From NCBI GenBank assembly GCA_016214985.1, contig JACRMM010000030.1, positions 216,418 to 280,417 on the forward strand: a DNA stretch of 64,000 bases, read 5' to 3'. Positions 27,632 through 36,330 of the stretch are shown in pieces. Position 1 is the first letter of the stretch, and every line of letters begins with the position of its first letter. The notes under the pieces were generated by a model. It made no database searches. It worked only from the letters and a program-made list of their open reading frames with translations, and had not been told where the DNA came from. This stretch comes from Deltaproteobacteria bacterium (lineage in GTDB: Bacteria > Desulfobacterota > Deferrisomatia > Deferrisomatales > JACRMM01). The translations under genes and the position numbers were made by a program.

Positions 27632-27988
27632 CTACCCCGTCTTGTCGATCAGTACGCCCACCATCTCACCGATCCGGGCGGAGAGCTCCAGGAGCTCCTT
27701 GGAAGGGATCGTCCGGAGCACCTCACCGGTCGAGTTGTCGAGCACCTCCACCATCATCCGCTTCGCGTCGGCCTGAAACGCGAACTGGACGGTGGTTCCG
27801 CTTGCCTTGAGAAAGGCGTTCACTCCATCGGCCGCCTGCACCACCGCTTCGTCTGTCGACTCCTGAGGGGGCAACGCCCGCGGCGGTGCATCCTGGGTCG
27901 GTCGAGGTCCTTGCTGACCCGCCGACACGGCCTGCCGCGAGGGAGAGCCTCGAATCGAAATGTCTGCGCTAGCCATCACCGCGTTCAT
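27632..27988 (-). CDS. flaG: FlaG-family flagellar protein
   Basis: 118 residues; the C-terminal domain VQFAFQADAKRMMVEVLDNS with EVLRTIPSKELLEL is the FlaG signature. FlaG proteins are linked to filament length control. AAGGAGG lies upstream of the ATG at 27988. It stands between fliC and fliD. The N-terminal half is disordered and proline-rich. Confidence 0.85.
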   Translation of the reverse strand: MNAVMASADISIRGSPSRQAVSAGQQGPRPTQDAPPRALPPQESTDEAVVQAADGVNAFLKASGTTVQFAFQADAKRMMVEVLDNSTGEVLRTIPSKELLELSARIGEMVGVLIDKTG

Positions 27989-28006
27989 GAGTTGCCTCCT
28001 TGCGTC

Positions 28007-28036
28007 AAACCGGCGGCGTTTTCGCCGCCTCAGGTT
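28007..28036 (-). terminator. Hairpin between flagellin 1 and flaG
   Basis: On the minus strand GGCGGCG-AAAA-CGCCGCC (7-bp perfect stem, 28012-28029), with flanking AAACC/GGTTT extending it and only a short T run. It is probably a weak or partial terminator that lets some transcription pass into flaG-fliD. Confidence 0.5.
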
Positions 28037-28052
28037 TCAGGATGGCGAGGGA

Positions 28053-28086
28053 GGAGGGGAGGGCCGGTCCTTGGGCCCTCCCCTCC
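28053..28086 (-). terminator. 13-bp GC hairpin just after the first flagellin gene
   Basis: GGAGGGGAGGGCC with GGCCCTCCCCTCC, perfect 13-bp arms and an 8-nt loop, 10 nt after the flagellin stop. There is no T tract, so it may protect the mRNA 3' end or act together with the next hairpin at 28012-28029. Confidence 0.45.
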
Positions 28087-28095
28087 GTCAAGCCG

Positions 28096-30492
28096 TTACC
28101 CTCTCAGAAGGGTGAGAAGGTTGTTCGGTGCCTGATTGGCCTGGGCGAGCATCGCTGTGCCAGCCTGCATCATGATCTGGTACTTGGTGAACTGTGCCAT
28201 CTCGGCCGCCATGTCGGCGTCGCGGATCGTCGACTCCGAGGCCTGCAGGTTCTCCGAGGACACCCGCAGGGTGTCGAGGTTGGCCTCCAGGGTGTTCGCC
28301 TGGAAGGCGCCGAGATTGCCTCGGATCGTCGACACCTGGTCGATGGCCGCGTCGATCATTACGATCGCGTCCTGGGCTCCCTTGGCCGTGGTGACGTCGA
28401 TGTCCGCCAGGCTGGCGAAGTTGCTCGAGATGCCTGCCAGGTCGGAGTCGGCGTCGGCGTTCGCCTTCACGGCGAGGCTTGCGGCCGATATATCTTGGAC
28501 GCCGATCTTCACCGTTTGGTCCTGGTTCGCGCCGATCTGGAAGACCAGGGACTTGTCCTCCAGGCTGACATTCGAGGTCCCTGCCACCAACGTGGTCCCA
28601 AAGTTCACTTTCAGGGTGTTCGGGCCGCCATTGTTCGTGGTCGCGCCGTCGGCGAGGTCCACACGGTTCTGGCCTGCGGTCACATCGACCCAGCTGCCGG
28701 CGCCGCCGCTCGCGCTGCTCAGCCGGGCCTGGTAGGCCGTCTGCACCACGGCGATGGTGCCGGAAGCGCTGAGGTTCGCGGTGGTCACGCCGCTGACGTC
28801 CAGCGTCACCGAGTCGTTGGCCGCCCCGGTCGCGGTGGCGGTCGTGGACGTGCTGTGGAAGGCGCCGCCGCCCACGGTGTTGCCGTCGACGACGAGTTTC
28901 GCGGCGCTGGCGCCCAGATCGACGGTGAAGGCGTCCGCTGCCTTGTGGTAGCCGGCCCCGACCGTGAACTGGAAGTTGAAGTCCGACCCGGCGGCTGTCC
29001 AGGTGCCAGCGTTGTTCGTGAAGGTGACCCCCGAGACGGTCGCCCCGGTGGTGGCGTTCTTGAGCACGAAGTCGCCGGCGACCAAGGCGCTGTCGAGCTT
29101 GTTGTTCGCGAGCTCGACCTTGTAGCTCGCCCCGGCGGTCCCCGAGTAGTAGCTGCTGGCGCCCAGAGTGGTCGTGACGGTGGCGGCCGTGCCCGTGAAC
29201 TTCGCCAGGTTGATGACGTCGCCGCCCGTGAAATCGGAGAGGGCGGCAGCGGCGAGGTTCAGGTGGACGTTGTCGGCTCCGTTGGCCACCGTGAGATCGA
29301 TCTGGCTGGCGAAGTCGCTGTAGAGAGCGACGTTCGAGCCGGTGTCGAGCTTGATCCCCAGATTGCTGGCGGTGACAGCCAACGTAACGGTGTCGCCGGT
29401 CACCCCGGCTCCCGAGACGGCCGCGGCGTTGTTGAAAGTGATGCTGTTCGTCCCCCAAGAGAGGGTGCGGGTCGTGAAGTTCCAGGCCGCGGCTACGGCG
29501 CCGCCGCCGTCGGTGGCTACCGTGAGTCCGCCGCTGGCGACGTTGGTCGTGGCCAGGTTGACGCCGTTACCGCCGGCCGCGACGGCGACCACCAGGGAGG
29601 CGCCGGTGCCCACGAACTTCTCGGTGCCGGCGGCCAGGTCGACCGCGATGGTCCCTGTGTTGCCTCCACCCAGCGTGGCGGTGTTCACGGAGTCGGCCGT
29701 CGCGCCGGAGAACGTCACCGTGTGGGCTCCGGCAGTGGCCAGCGTGCCGGAAAGATACGTTGCGCCGGTGGGGTTCGTGCCCACGACCTGGATGCCCGAG
29801 GCCAGGGTCTCGGTCGCTCCCTTGGCCAGCGTCTCCAGGGCGCCGGTGAAGGACAGGGTGTGGGTTCCGGTGGAGAGGCTGCTCGAGACCGGGGAGGAGT
29901 CGCCACCCACGTAGGCGAGCCCCATGTCGGTCAAAGTGGTGCCGGCCGTGACCGAACCGGCTGTCTTCACGCCCACCGCGATGGCGTAGGCGCCGTCCGC
30001 CGCGTCGGCCGAGACCACGCTGCCCACGCCGTTGGCCCGGCTGTCGAAGGTCGTCTGGAGGGCGTTCGAGCCGTCGAGAAGCTTCTTCGTGCCGTACTGC
30101 GTGTTGCTCGCGATGCGGCTGATGGTCTCCAGGATGTTCGTCACCTCCGCCTGGTTGGCCGCGAGCATCTTCGCGTCGGCCGTGGCCGAGTTGGCCGAGT
30201 CGAGGGCCAGGCCCCGCATCTTGTCCAGGAGCGAGTGCACCTTGTCCAGAGCGCCTTCAGCGGTCTGGATCATGGAGACGCCCTTCTCGCTGTTGGTGAT
30301 CGCGGCCTTGAGGCCGGCGACCTGGGCGCGCATCTGCTCCGAGATGACCAAGCCGCTCGGGTTGTCCGCGGCCTTGTTGATCCGCAGCCCCGAGGAGAGC
30401 TTCTCCATCGTGGCGCTCATCGAGCGGTCAGTCTTGTTGAGGTTGCGCCAGGCGTTGAGGGACGTGATGTTCTGGTTGATCATGAGAGACAT
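28096..30492 (-). CDS. fliC: Flagellin 1 (798 residues, large outer domain)
   Basis: The N-terminal D0/D1 (MSLMINQNITSLNAWRNLNK, EKLSSGLRINKAADNPSGL) and C-terminal D1/D0 (LQASESTIRDADMAAEMAQF, LAQANQAPNNLL) domains are canonical. Between them lies about 530 residues of Gly/Ala/Thr/Ser-rich beta-strand repeats, far more than in common flagellins (270-500 residues in total). It is a near-twin of the flagellin at 31297, the same length to the residue. The two differ mainly around residues 220-380. The start at 30492 is preceded by GGAGGAAA. The structural subunit polymerises outside the cell with help from FliS and FliD. Confidence 0.93.
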   Translation of the reverse strand: MSLMINQNITSLNAWRNLNKTDRSMSATMEKLSSGLRINKAADNPSGLVISEQMRAQVAGLKAAITNSEKGVSMIQTAEGALDKVHSLLDKMRGLALDSANSATADAKMLAANQAEVTNILETISRIASNTQYGTKKLLDGSNALQTTFDSRANGVGSVVSADAADGAYAIAVGVKTAGSVTAGTTLTDMGLAYVGGDSSPVSSSLSTGTHTLSFTGALETLAKGATETLASGIQVVGTNPTGATYLSGTLATAGAHTVTFSGATADSVNTATLGGGNTGTIAVDLAAGTEKFVGTGASLVVAVAAGGNGVNLATTNVASGGLTVATDGGGAVAAAWNFTTRTLSWGTNSITFNNAAAVSGAGVTGDTVTLAVTASNLGIKLDTGSNVALYSDFASQIDLTVANGADNVHLNLAAAALSDFTGGDVINLAKFTGTAATVTTTLGASSYYSGTAGASYKVELANNKLDSALVAGDFVLKNATTGATVSGVTFTNNAGTWTAAGSDFNFQFTVGAGYHKAADAFTVDLGASAAKLVVDGNTVGGGAFHSTSTTATATGAANDSVTLDVSGVTTANLSASGTIAVVQTAYQARLSSASGGAGSWVDVTAGQNRVDLADGATTNNGGPNTLKVNFGTTLVAGTSNVSLEDKSLVFQIGANQDQTVKIGVQDISAASLAVKANADADSDLAGISSNFASLADIDVTTAKGAQDAIVMIDAAIDQVSTIRGNLGAFQANTLEANLDTLRVSSENLQASESTIRDADMAAEMAQFTKYQIMMQAGTAMLAQANQAPNNLLTLLRG

Positions 30493-30655
30493 GAGATTTC
30501 CTCCATGAAGGGCGGGGCGGGGAAGCCCCAGCGGTTTCGTTCCGGCGTCCTTGCCGTGTGCCACAGTTTGAAGGGCGTGGCGCCCCCGGAAGGCTTACGG
30601 CCCCTTCCACGGCCTCGAGTTGATGCGTTTCTGTGCCCGGACTTCACCTCCTTTC

Positions 30656-30670
30656 GCAAAGTGGAAACCA
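30656..30670 (-). promoter_or_regulatory. Possible sigma-54 promoter for flagellin 1
   Basis: On the minus strand TGGTTTCCACTTTGC keeps the GG-N10-GC spacing and the TTTGC -12 element, but has TTT in place of CAC after the -24 GG. It lies about 165 nt upstream of the flagellin ATG, the same distance as the much better site of flagellin 2. Confidence 0.4.
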
Positions 30671-30683
30671 TGCTCTGACCCTC

Positions 30684-31211
30684 TTATCGGCGGGCCTTGG
30701 CCCGACTTGAGGGCGACGAGAGATCTTTTTCGATCTCCGCGATCCTCTCCATGAGCTCAGGCTGGCCCGGGGCGAGGCGGTCCGCCTCCCGGTAGGCCTC
30801 GCCTGCGGTGGCAGGAGATCCCGCCGCCCGGTGCGCGTCGCCGATCAGGAGCAGCGCTGCCGGGGCCTGCGCAGGATCGAAGAGCGCGACCGCCTCGGCG
30901 AAGGAAAGCGCGTCTTCGCAGCGTCCGTTGCGGAGCAACAGGGCACCGAGTGCCAGGATTGCGTCGGACCGCGACCGATCTGCCTCTGCCACGCCTTGCA
31001 GCAGCGCGAAGGCTTCGGCGTCCTGACCCAACTCGGCGAGAGTCAGGCCGAGGGCGACGCGTAGCTCCGGGTGCTCGGGGTGGGAGGCGAGCGCCGCGCG
31101 TAGAAGCGCTTCGGCCGCCGCGCCGTGGCCCCGCTCCCGCAGTCGGGCCGCCTCGTGAGTCACCTCTTGCGGATCGCCCGCGTCGGGCGGGGATATGGCG
31201 TTCGAGTTCAT
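30684..31211 (-). CDS. TPR-repeat protein between the two flagellin genes
   Basis: 175 residues with three to four tetratricopeptide-like repeats (AEALLRAALASHPEHPELRV, AFALLQGVAEADRSRSDAIL, AGEAYREADRLAPGQPELME). There is no signal peptide. Placement between two flagellin genes, transcribed with them, suggests a role in flagellin modification or secretion, but nothing in the sequence shows this. Confidence 0.7.
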   Translation of the reverse strand: MNSNAISPPDAGDPQEVTHEAARLRERGHGAAAEALLRAALASHPEHPELRVALGLTLAELGQDAEAFALLQGVAEADRSRSDAILALGALLLRNGRCEDALSFAEAVALFDPAQAPAALLLIGDAHRAAGSPATAGEAYREADRLAPGQPELMERIAEIEKDLSSPSSRAKARR

Positions 31212-31231
31212 GGTCCTCTCCTTGGGCGGCC

Positions 31232-31265
31232 CACGGCCCGGCGCGTTTCCTCGCGCCGGACCGTG
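31232..31265 (-). terminator. 14-bp hairpin after the second flagellin gene
   Basis: CACGGCCCGGCGCG and CGCGCCGGACCGTG pair with one mismatch around a 6-nt loop, between the flagellin 2 stop and the TPR start. There is no T tract. It resembles the hairpin after flagellin 1 in position and strength. Confidence 0.4.
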
Positions 31266-31296
31266 AAACCGGGGTCGGTCGCGACGCGCCCGGGGC

Positions 31297-33693
31297 CTAC
31301 TGGAGCAGCTTCAGCAGATTCTGCGGCATCTGGTTGGCTTGGGCAAGCATCGCCGTGCCGGCCTGCATCATGATCTGGTACTTGGTGAACTGTGCCATCT
31401 CGGCCGCCATGTCGGCGTCACGGATGGTGGACTCCGAGGCCTGCAAGTTCTCGGAAGCCACCCTCAGGCTGTCGAGGTTGGCCTCGAGGGTATTGGCCTG
31501 GAAGGCGCCGAGCGTGCCGCGGATCGTGGACACCTGGTCGATGGCCGCGTCGATCATCACGATCGCGTCCTGGGCACCCTGGGCGGTGGTGATGTCGATG
31601 TCGGCCAGACTGTCGAAGCTGCTCGTGATGTTCGCCAGGTCGGAGGTGGAGTCGGCGTTCGCCTTTACGGCGAGGCTCTCAGCCGCCAGGTCCTGGATGG
31701 CGATCTTCACCGTCTGGTCCTGGTTCGCGCCGATCTGGAAGACCAGCGACTTGTCCTCCAGGCTGACATTGGAGGTTCCGGCGGCCAACGTGCTCCCGAA
31801 GTTCACCTGGAGGGTGTTCGGGCCGCCGTTGTTCGTGGTCGCGCCGTCGGCGAGGTCCACGCGGTTCTGCCCTGCGGTCACGTCGACCCAGCTGCCGGCG
31901 CCGCCGGCGGCGCTGCTCAGCCGGGCCTGGTAGGCCGTCTGAACCACGGCGATGGTGCCGGAGGCGCTGAGGTTCGCGGTGGTCACGCCGCTGACGTCCA
32001 GCGCCACCGAGTCGTTGGCCGCCCCGGTCGCGGTGGCGGTCGTGGAGGTGCTGTGGAAGGCGCCGCCGCCCACGGTGTTGCCGTCGACTACCAGTTTTGC
32101 GGAGCTCGCTCCCAGATCGACGGTGAAGGCGTCCGCTGCCTTGTGGTAGCCGGTCCCGACCGTGAACTGGACGTTGAAGTCCGACCCGGCGGCTGTCCAG
32201 GTGCCAGCGTTGTTCGTGAAGGTGACCCCCGAGACGGTGGCGCCGGTGGTGGCGTTCTTGAGCACGAAGTCGCCGGCGACCAGGGCGCTGTCGAGCTTGT
32301 CGTTGACGAGCTCGACCTTGTAGCTCGCCCCGGCCGTACCCGAGTAGTAGCTGCTGGCGCCCAGGGTGGTCGTGACCGTGGCGGCCGTGCCCGTGTACTT
32401 CGCCAGGCCGATGGTCTTGGCGCCCGTAAAGGCGGAGACTGCGGTGCCGGAGAGGTTCAGGTGCACGTTGTCGGCCCCGTTGGCCACGGTGAGATCGGTC
32501 TGGCTGGCGAAGTCGCTAAAGAGGGCGACGTTCGAGCCGGTGTCGAGCTTGATCCCCAGGTTGCTGGCGGTGACGTCAAACGTGAGCGTGGCGGCGCCGG
32601 TCGTCGCCCCGGCAATGCCGGACGTTCCGTTGAAGTCGATGCTGCTAGTGCCCCAGGTGAGAGTCTGCGTTGTCTGGTTCCAGGACGCGGCCACAGCGGG
32701 AGCAGCGCCCTCGGAGACGGTAAGGAGCCCGCTTCCCGAAGTGATGCCGGCTACGTTGCTGAAGTCGGCTACGCCGGTAACGTTCAAGACGAGGGCAGCG
32801 CCGGTGTATGCCCCGACGTATTTCTCCGTCCCGGTCAGGCTGACCGCGGCGGTTCCTATCCCCGCCCCAGCACCGGCCGCGCTGGTCACCACGTCGGCCG
32901 TCGTCCCGGAGAACGTCACCGCGTGGGTCCCTTCCGCGGCCAGCGAGCTCGAGACCAACGTCGCCCCTGTGGTGTTGGTGCCCGTGACGGCGACACCCGA
33001 GCCCAGGGTCTCGGTGGCGCCCTTGGCGATGGTCTCCAGGGCGCCGGTGAAGGACAGGGTGTGGGTGCCGGTGGAGAGGCTGCTCGAGACCGGGGAGGAG
33101 TCGCCGCCCACGTAGGCGAGCCCCATGTCGGTCAGGGTGGTGCCGGCCGTGACGGAGCCGGCCGTCTTGACGCCCACCGCGATGGCGTAGGCGCCGTCGG
33201 CCGCGTCGGCCGAGACCACGCTGCCCACGCCGTTGGCCCGGCTGTCGAAGGTCGTCTGGAGGGCGTTCGAGCCGTCGAGAAGCCTCTTCGTGCCGTACTG
33301 GGTATTGGCCGCGATCCGGCTGATGGTCTCCAGGATGTTCGTCACCTCGGCCTGGTTCGCCGCGAGCATGTTCTTGTCGTTCACGGCGGAGTTGGCCGAA
33401 TCCAGCGCGAGGCCGCGCATCTTGTCGAGGAGCGTGTGCATCTTGTCCAGGGCGGCCTCGGCCGTCTGGATCATGGACACGCCTTTCTCGCTGTTCTGGA
33501 TGGCGGCCTTCATTCCCGCTACCTGGGCGCGCATCTGCTCGGAGATCACGAGTCCGCTTGGATTGTCGGAGGCTTTGTTGATGCGCAGCCCCGAGGAGAG
33601 CCTCTCCATCGTGGAGCTCATCGAGCGGTCGGTCTTGCCCAGGTTTCTCCAGGCGTTCAGCGCGGTGATGTTCTGGTTGATCATCAGGCTCAT
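31297..33693 (-). CDS. Flagellin 2 (798 residues, large outer domain)
   Basis: A paralogue of flagellin 1 with nearly identical ends (MSLMINQNITALNAWRNLGK; LAQANQMPQNLLKLLQ). The second half of the outer domain is also nearly identical (TAATVTTTLGASSYYSGTAG to the C-terminus). The stretch around residues 220-380 differs strongly, with the same overall length. It is preceded by a consensus-like sigma-54 promoter. The ATG at 33693 follows an AAGGAGAG site. The longer frame upstream is not coding. Confidence 0.93.
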   Translation of the reverse strand: MSLMINQNITALNAWRNLGKTDRSMSSTMERLSSGLRINKASDNPSGLVISEQMRAQVAGMKAAIQNSEKGVSMIQTAEAALDKMHTLLDKMRGLALDSANSAVNDKNMLAANQAEVTNILETISRIAANTQYGTKRLLDGSNALQTTFDSRANGVGSVVSADAADGAYAIAVGVKTAGSVTAGTTLTDMGLAYVGGDSSPVSSSLSTGTHTLSFTGALETIAKGATETLGSGVAVTGTNTTGATLVSSSLAAEGTHAVTFSGTTADVVTSAAGAGAGIGTAAVSLTGTEKYVGAYTGAALVLNVTGVADFSNVAGITSGSGLLTVSEGAAPAVAASWNQTTQTLTWGTSSIDFNGTSGIAGATTGAATLTFDVTASNLGIKLDTGSNVALFSDFASQTDLTVANGADNVHLNLSGTAVSAFTGAKTIGLAKYTGTAATVTTTLGASSYYSGTAGASYKVELVNDKLDSALVAGDFVLKNATTGATVSGVTFTNNAGTWTAAGSDFNVQFTVGTGYHKAADAFTVDLGASSAKLVVDGNTVGGGAFHSTSTTATATGAANDSVALDVSGVTTANLSASGTIAVVQTAYQARLSSAAGGAGSWVDVTAGQNRVDLADGATTNNGGPNTLQVNFGSTLAAGTSNVSLEDKSLVFQIGANQDQTVKIAIQDLAAESLAVKANADSTSDLANITSSFDSLADIDITTAQGAQDAIVMIDAAIDQVSTIRGTLGAFQANTLEANLDSLRVASENLQASESTIRDADMAAEMAQFTKYQIMMQAGTAMLAQANQMPQNLLKLLQ

Positions 33694-33863
33694 GGGTGCT
33701 CTCCTTGTAGGCTCGCTGTCCAATGACGGGGCTGATGCACTGGGAGGGTGGGACGCTCGGAGGCGGCCGTTGCGGGCCTCCGGATGTGGTCTCCCTCCTC
33801 GCCTTTATCGATTCCAGCGTCCGCGTTACGTCGCGAGGTCCCGCTGGCTGCACTAGCCGCTTA

Positions 33864-33879
33864 AGCAACCGGTGTGCCA
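33864..33879 (-). promoter_or_regulatory. Sigma-54 promoter of flagellin 2
   Basis: On the minus strand TGGCAC-ACCGG-TTGCT matches the -24/-12 consensus TGGCAC-N5-TTGCW exactly. It lies about 170 nt upstream of the flagellin 2 start. The remaining sequence from 33880 to 34066 shows no gene I can support. Confidence 0.75.
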
Positions 33880-34066
33880 TGGGGGGTATTCAGGGCCGGC
33901 CAGAAGCACAACGGTGCGGAAGCAGAGGGGTTTCGTGTCGGAGCGAGGCAACGATGAGACCCGGGGAGCGGGGTTGCCTGTTTCACCCCCGGGGTCCGGT
34001 CGCTGCCCCCGGGGAGATTCTGCGGTCGGAGCGTCTGGAGACTCAGCGGTGATCGTCGGCGCCTGA

Positions 34067-34192
34067 GGCAGACTCGCGGGTTGCCACGCGGTCCGCCTCA
34101 CCCACAGCGACCGAGTCACCCTGACCCTGCTCGTCTCCGAGAAAGAAATCACCCTTCTCGACATCGGCAGTCACGACGAGGTCTACCGCTAG
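34067..34192 (+). pseudogene. Remnant of a RelE/ParE-type toxin
   Basis: A 41-codon stretch after a stop encodes GRLAGCHAVRLTHSDRVTLT then EKEITLLDIGSHDEVYR. This is the C-terminal part of RelE/ParE-superfamily mRNA interferases, which typically end in (I/V)GxHDEVY. No start codon or N-terminal half is present, so it is a decayed gene. Confidence 0.55.
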
Positions 34193-34214
34193 GAGTTGTG
34201 CGGTTCGAAAGGAG

Positions 34215-34523
34215 ATGGAGGCCTGCCTCCCGGGACACGCAATGACCACCATCCACTCTGTTGTGAGGAGGTTCTGTGACCGGAAGAAGGCGGACGACGT
34301 GGTGGACGGGCTTCTGGGCGCCTTCGACGTCATCGGCGAGGGAAAGGAGGAACTCCTTCGAGCCCGTGGCTTGCCGATAGGGGACTTCGAGGACGCGGTG
34401 GTAGCCAGCGCGGTCGACAGGGCTGCGTGTGACTGCGTCGTCACCCGAAACGTGGCAGATTTCCGGGGGGCGCCGGTGTGGGCTTTGACCCCGGAGGAGT
34501 TTCTGGAGTTCCTGACTTTTTGA
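34215..34523 (+). pseudogene. N-terminally truncated PIN-domain (VapC-like) gene
   Basis: Encodes MEACLPGHAMTTIHSVVRRF, then DFEDAVVASAVDRAACDCVV followed by TRNVADF and the tail LTPEEFLEF. These are the middle and end of a PIN domain, including the DFEDA and TRN..DF acidic motifs. The first strand with the conserved LLDTNV aspartate is missing; the frame enters from the RelE remnant 20 bp upstream. An ATG at 34215 or 34242 could still be translated, but catalysis would lack one of the essential acidic residues. Confidence 0.6.
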
Positions 34524-34638
34524 GCCCCGGGCGGGACGGAGATGCTTGGTTCGCTCGACCGAGGCGTTTCGTGCCTCGCGAATCCATAGCCTTCAAGGCA
34601 CACGAGAGCCTTGCCGGGAGCGAGTCGTCTCGCTATTC

Positions 34639-34656
34639 TGGCTATTTAGATAGCCA
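34639..34656. promoter_or_regulatory. Palindromic operator of the antitoxin gene
   Basis: TGGCTAT-TTAG-ATAGCCA has 7-bp perfect arms and a 4-bp centre, 15 bp before the Phd-type antitoxin start at 34671. It is a likely autoregulatory site for the antitoxin-toxin pair. Confidence 0.55.
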
Positions 34657-34670
34657 TGAAAGGAAATCCG

Positions 34671-34961
34671 ATGATCGAGTACTCGATTTCCCAGGCGAAG
34701 AACGACCTGCCCAAGATTGTCCACGAGGCGGAGCGCCAGGGCGTGGTGCGGCTCCATCGCCGCGGGCGGCCCGTCGCGGTCATTCTCTCCGAGGAAGAGT
34801 ACCGGCGCCTCCTGAGAGAGGGGGGCGGTGAACGGTCCCTCTTCGACTCCATCTCCGAGTGGCGCCGGGAAGCCGGAGACGATCTACCGGACGTCGGCTC
34901 CGGGGAGGTCGATGCGTGGCGGGATCGGACGCCGGGAAGAACGTTCGCGTGGCCGACGTGA
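34671..34961 (+). CDS. Phd/YefM-family antitoxin
   Basis: 96 residues; MIEYSISQAKNDLPKIVHEA then VVRLHRRGRPVAVILSEEEY is the Phd/YefM DNA-binding fold, and the acidic C-terminal tail would bind the toxin. I prefer the ATG at 34671, which has AAAGGA 8 nt upstream, over the ATG at 34656, which has none and lies in the palindrome. It overlaps the toxin start as GTGA. Confidence 0.85.
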   Translation: MIEYSISQAKNDLPKIVHEAERQGVVRLHRRGRPVAVILSEEEYRRLLREGGGERSLFDSISEWRREAGDDLPDVGSGEVDAWRDRTPGRTFAWPT

Positions 34962-35377
34962 AGTACCTGCTCGACACCAACATCCTCTCCGAGCCCACTC
35001 GAAAACTACCCCATCCAGGAGTAATGGCCGGCCTCGAACGCCATGAGCGCGAGGTCTGCACAGCGGCTCCGGTCCTTCATGAGATGACCTACGGTGTCGA
35101 GCGCATGGGACCCGGTAGGCGCCGCGACCATCTCGCAGCGTTCGTGGCGCGGCTACTCGCCTGTCCTTTGCCGGTATTGCCGTATGACCTCCGCGCGGCC
35201 CAGTGGCACGCCCGGGAGCGGGCACGTTTGGAGTCGCTGGGGCATACTCCACCGTTTGTGGATGGCCAGATCGCCGCGATCGCCGCCACGCAGGGCCTGA
35301 CGATCGTCACGAGGAACGTTCGAGAATTCCGGATCTTCGCAGAGCTCGTCCTCGAAGACTGGTTCGAGGGGCAGTGA
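34958..35377 (+). CDS. vapC: VapC-family PIN-domain toxin
   Basis: 139 residues beginning MKYLLDTNILSEPTRKLPHP, with the first catalytic Asp in LLDTN, then FVDGQIAAIAATQGLTIVTR and NVREF carrying the remaining acidic motif. PIN toxins of this type cleave tRNA or rRNA. The GTG at 34958 overlaps the antitoxin stop (34958-34961), which sets the start and indicates coupled translation. It is an intact type II pair, unlike the two remnants just upstream. Confidence 0.87.
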   Translation: MKYLLDTNILSEPTRKLPHPGVMAGLERHEREVCTAAPVLHEMTYGVERMGPGRRRDHLAAFVARLLACPLPVLPYDLRAAQWHARERARLESLGHTPPFVDGQIAAIAATQGLTIVTRNVREFRIFAELVLEDWFEGQ

Positions 35378-35437
35378 GGTGCGAGTCCAGGGGCCAACTC
35401 GGTGCGCGCTTGGCTCCCGTTCGCCCCCCGCTTCCCC

Positions 35438-36241
35438 TCACACCACGAGCATCCCCGCGTACCCCACGACCCGCTCGTAGTCCCCGCTCGTCTCCCCCGA
35501 GGTCGCGTAGGCCACGAGCTCGCCGCGCGTGGCGCCGAGCCGGCGGGCCGCGGTCAGGAGCACGGCGGTCGGGATCACGCCGCACATGCTGATCCGGCGG
35601 CTCCGTGTCGTCTCGAGGAGTCCCCGGGGGTCGAGCGCGAGCACACGCTCGATGGCCTCCGCGTCCTTCCTTTGGGCAACCGCGTGGGGCTCGTAGTGGG
35701 TCATGTCGCTCGAGGCGACGAGGAGGACCGGCTCGGGCCAGCCCGCCAGCACGCCGCCGATGGCCTCGCCCACCTCTTCGATGTCGTCGGCACCGCGCAG
35801 CAGGAAGGCGATGGGGACGATCTGCACCGAGGGGTTTCGGTGCTGGAGGAAGGGGAGCTCCACCTCCAGGGAGTGCTCGTGGGCGTGGGCCAGCGCGTCC
35901 TCCTCGAGGAGCGGGCAGGCCGCCTTCAGGGCGTCGGCTAGAGCCTCGGCGACCGGCACCGGGCCGAGCGGGGTGAGCCAGGTACCGCGGGACAGGATCG
36001 ACGCGGGGGTGCCGAGGCCGGTGTGGTTGGGCCCGAGCAGGACCACCGTGTCTGGGACCAGCACCCGGCCGAACACCTTGCCGGCGACGCCCCCGGAGTA
36101 GATGTAGCCGGCGTGGGGAGCCACGACGCCGAGCGCGCGGACCGGCGCGGGCTCGTGAGGCACCGCCTCCCGGAGAAACGCGGCGAGCCGCTCGGCGGTG
36201 CCGGGGTAGAACTGGCCGGCGACGGCGGGACGTCGGGTCAT
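35438..36241 (-). CDS. MEMO-family protein (AmmeMemoRadiSam system protein B)
   Basis: 267 residues starting MTRRPAVAGQFYPGTAERLA, with APHAGYIYSGGVAGKVF, LLGPNHTGLG, HSLEVELPFLQ and VASSDMTHYE. These segments form the metal-lined pocket of the MEMO1 family (class III extradiol dioxygenase-like). In bacteria the family accompanies an AMMECR1 and a radical SAM protein, neither of which is in this window. AAAGGAG precedes the ATG at 36241. It is downstream of the PP2C gene on the same strand. Confidence 0.88.
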   Translation of the reverse strand: MTRRPAVAGQFYPGTAERLAAFLREAVPHEPAPVRALGVVAPHAGYIYSGGVAGKVFGRVLVPDTVVLLGPNHTGLGTPASILSRGTWLTPLGPVPVAEALADALKAACPLLEEDALAHAHEHSLEVELPFLQHRNPSVQIVPIAFLLRGADDIEEVGEAIGGVLAGWPEPVLLVASSDMTHYEPHAVAQRKDAEAIERVLALDPRGLLETTRSRRISMCGVIPTAVLLTAARRLGATRGELVAYATSGETSGDYERVVGYAGMLVV

Positions 36242-36330
36242 GGCGGGCTCCTTTCCGGGCTGTGAACGTGCGCCAGCGGACGGGGGACGGGAAACAGGCA
36301 GCGAAGAGAGGTCCCGGGCAAGCGGCACCT

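Noticed and set aside
27832..27985. Reading the first flaG residues as a signal peptide
   Set aside because: They are polar and proline-rich without a hydrophobic core; FlaG is normally unsignalled.
30480..30671. A short minus-strand ORF beginning at a perfect AAAGGAGGTG site in the flagellin 1 leader
   Set aside because: The product is low-complexity and basic, overlaps the flagellin start, and has no family features. The ribosome-like site is probably accidental or structural.
33723..34052. Small plus-strand ORFs between flagellin 2 and the toxin remnants
   Set aside because: Composition is frame-neutral, there is no ribosome site or recognisable motif, and the stretch contains the flagellin promoter.
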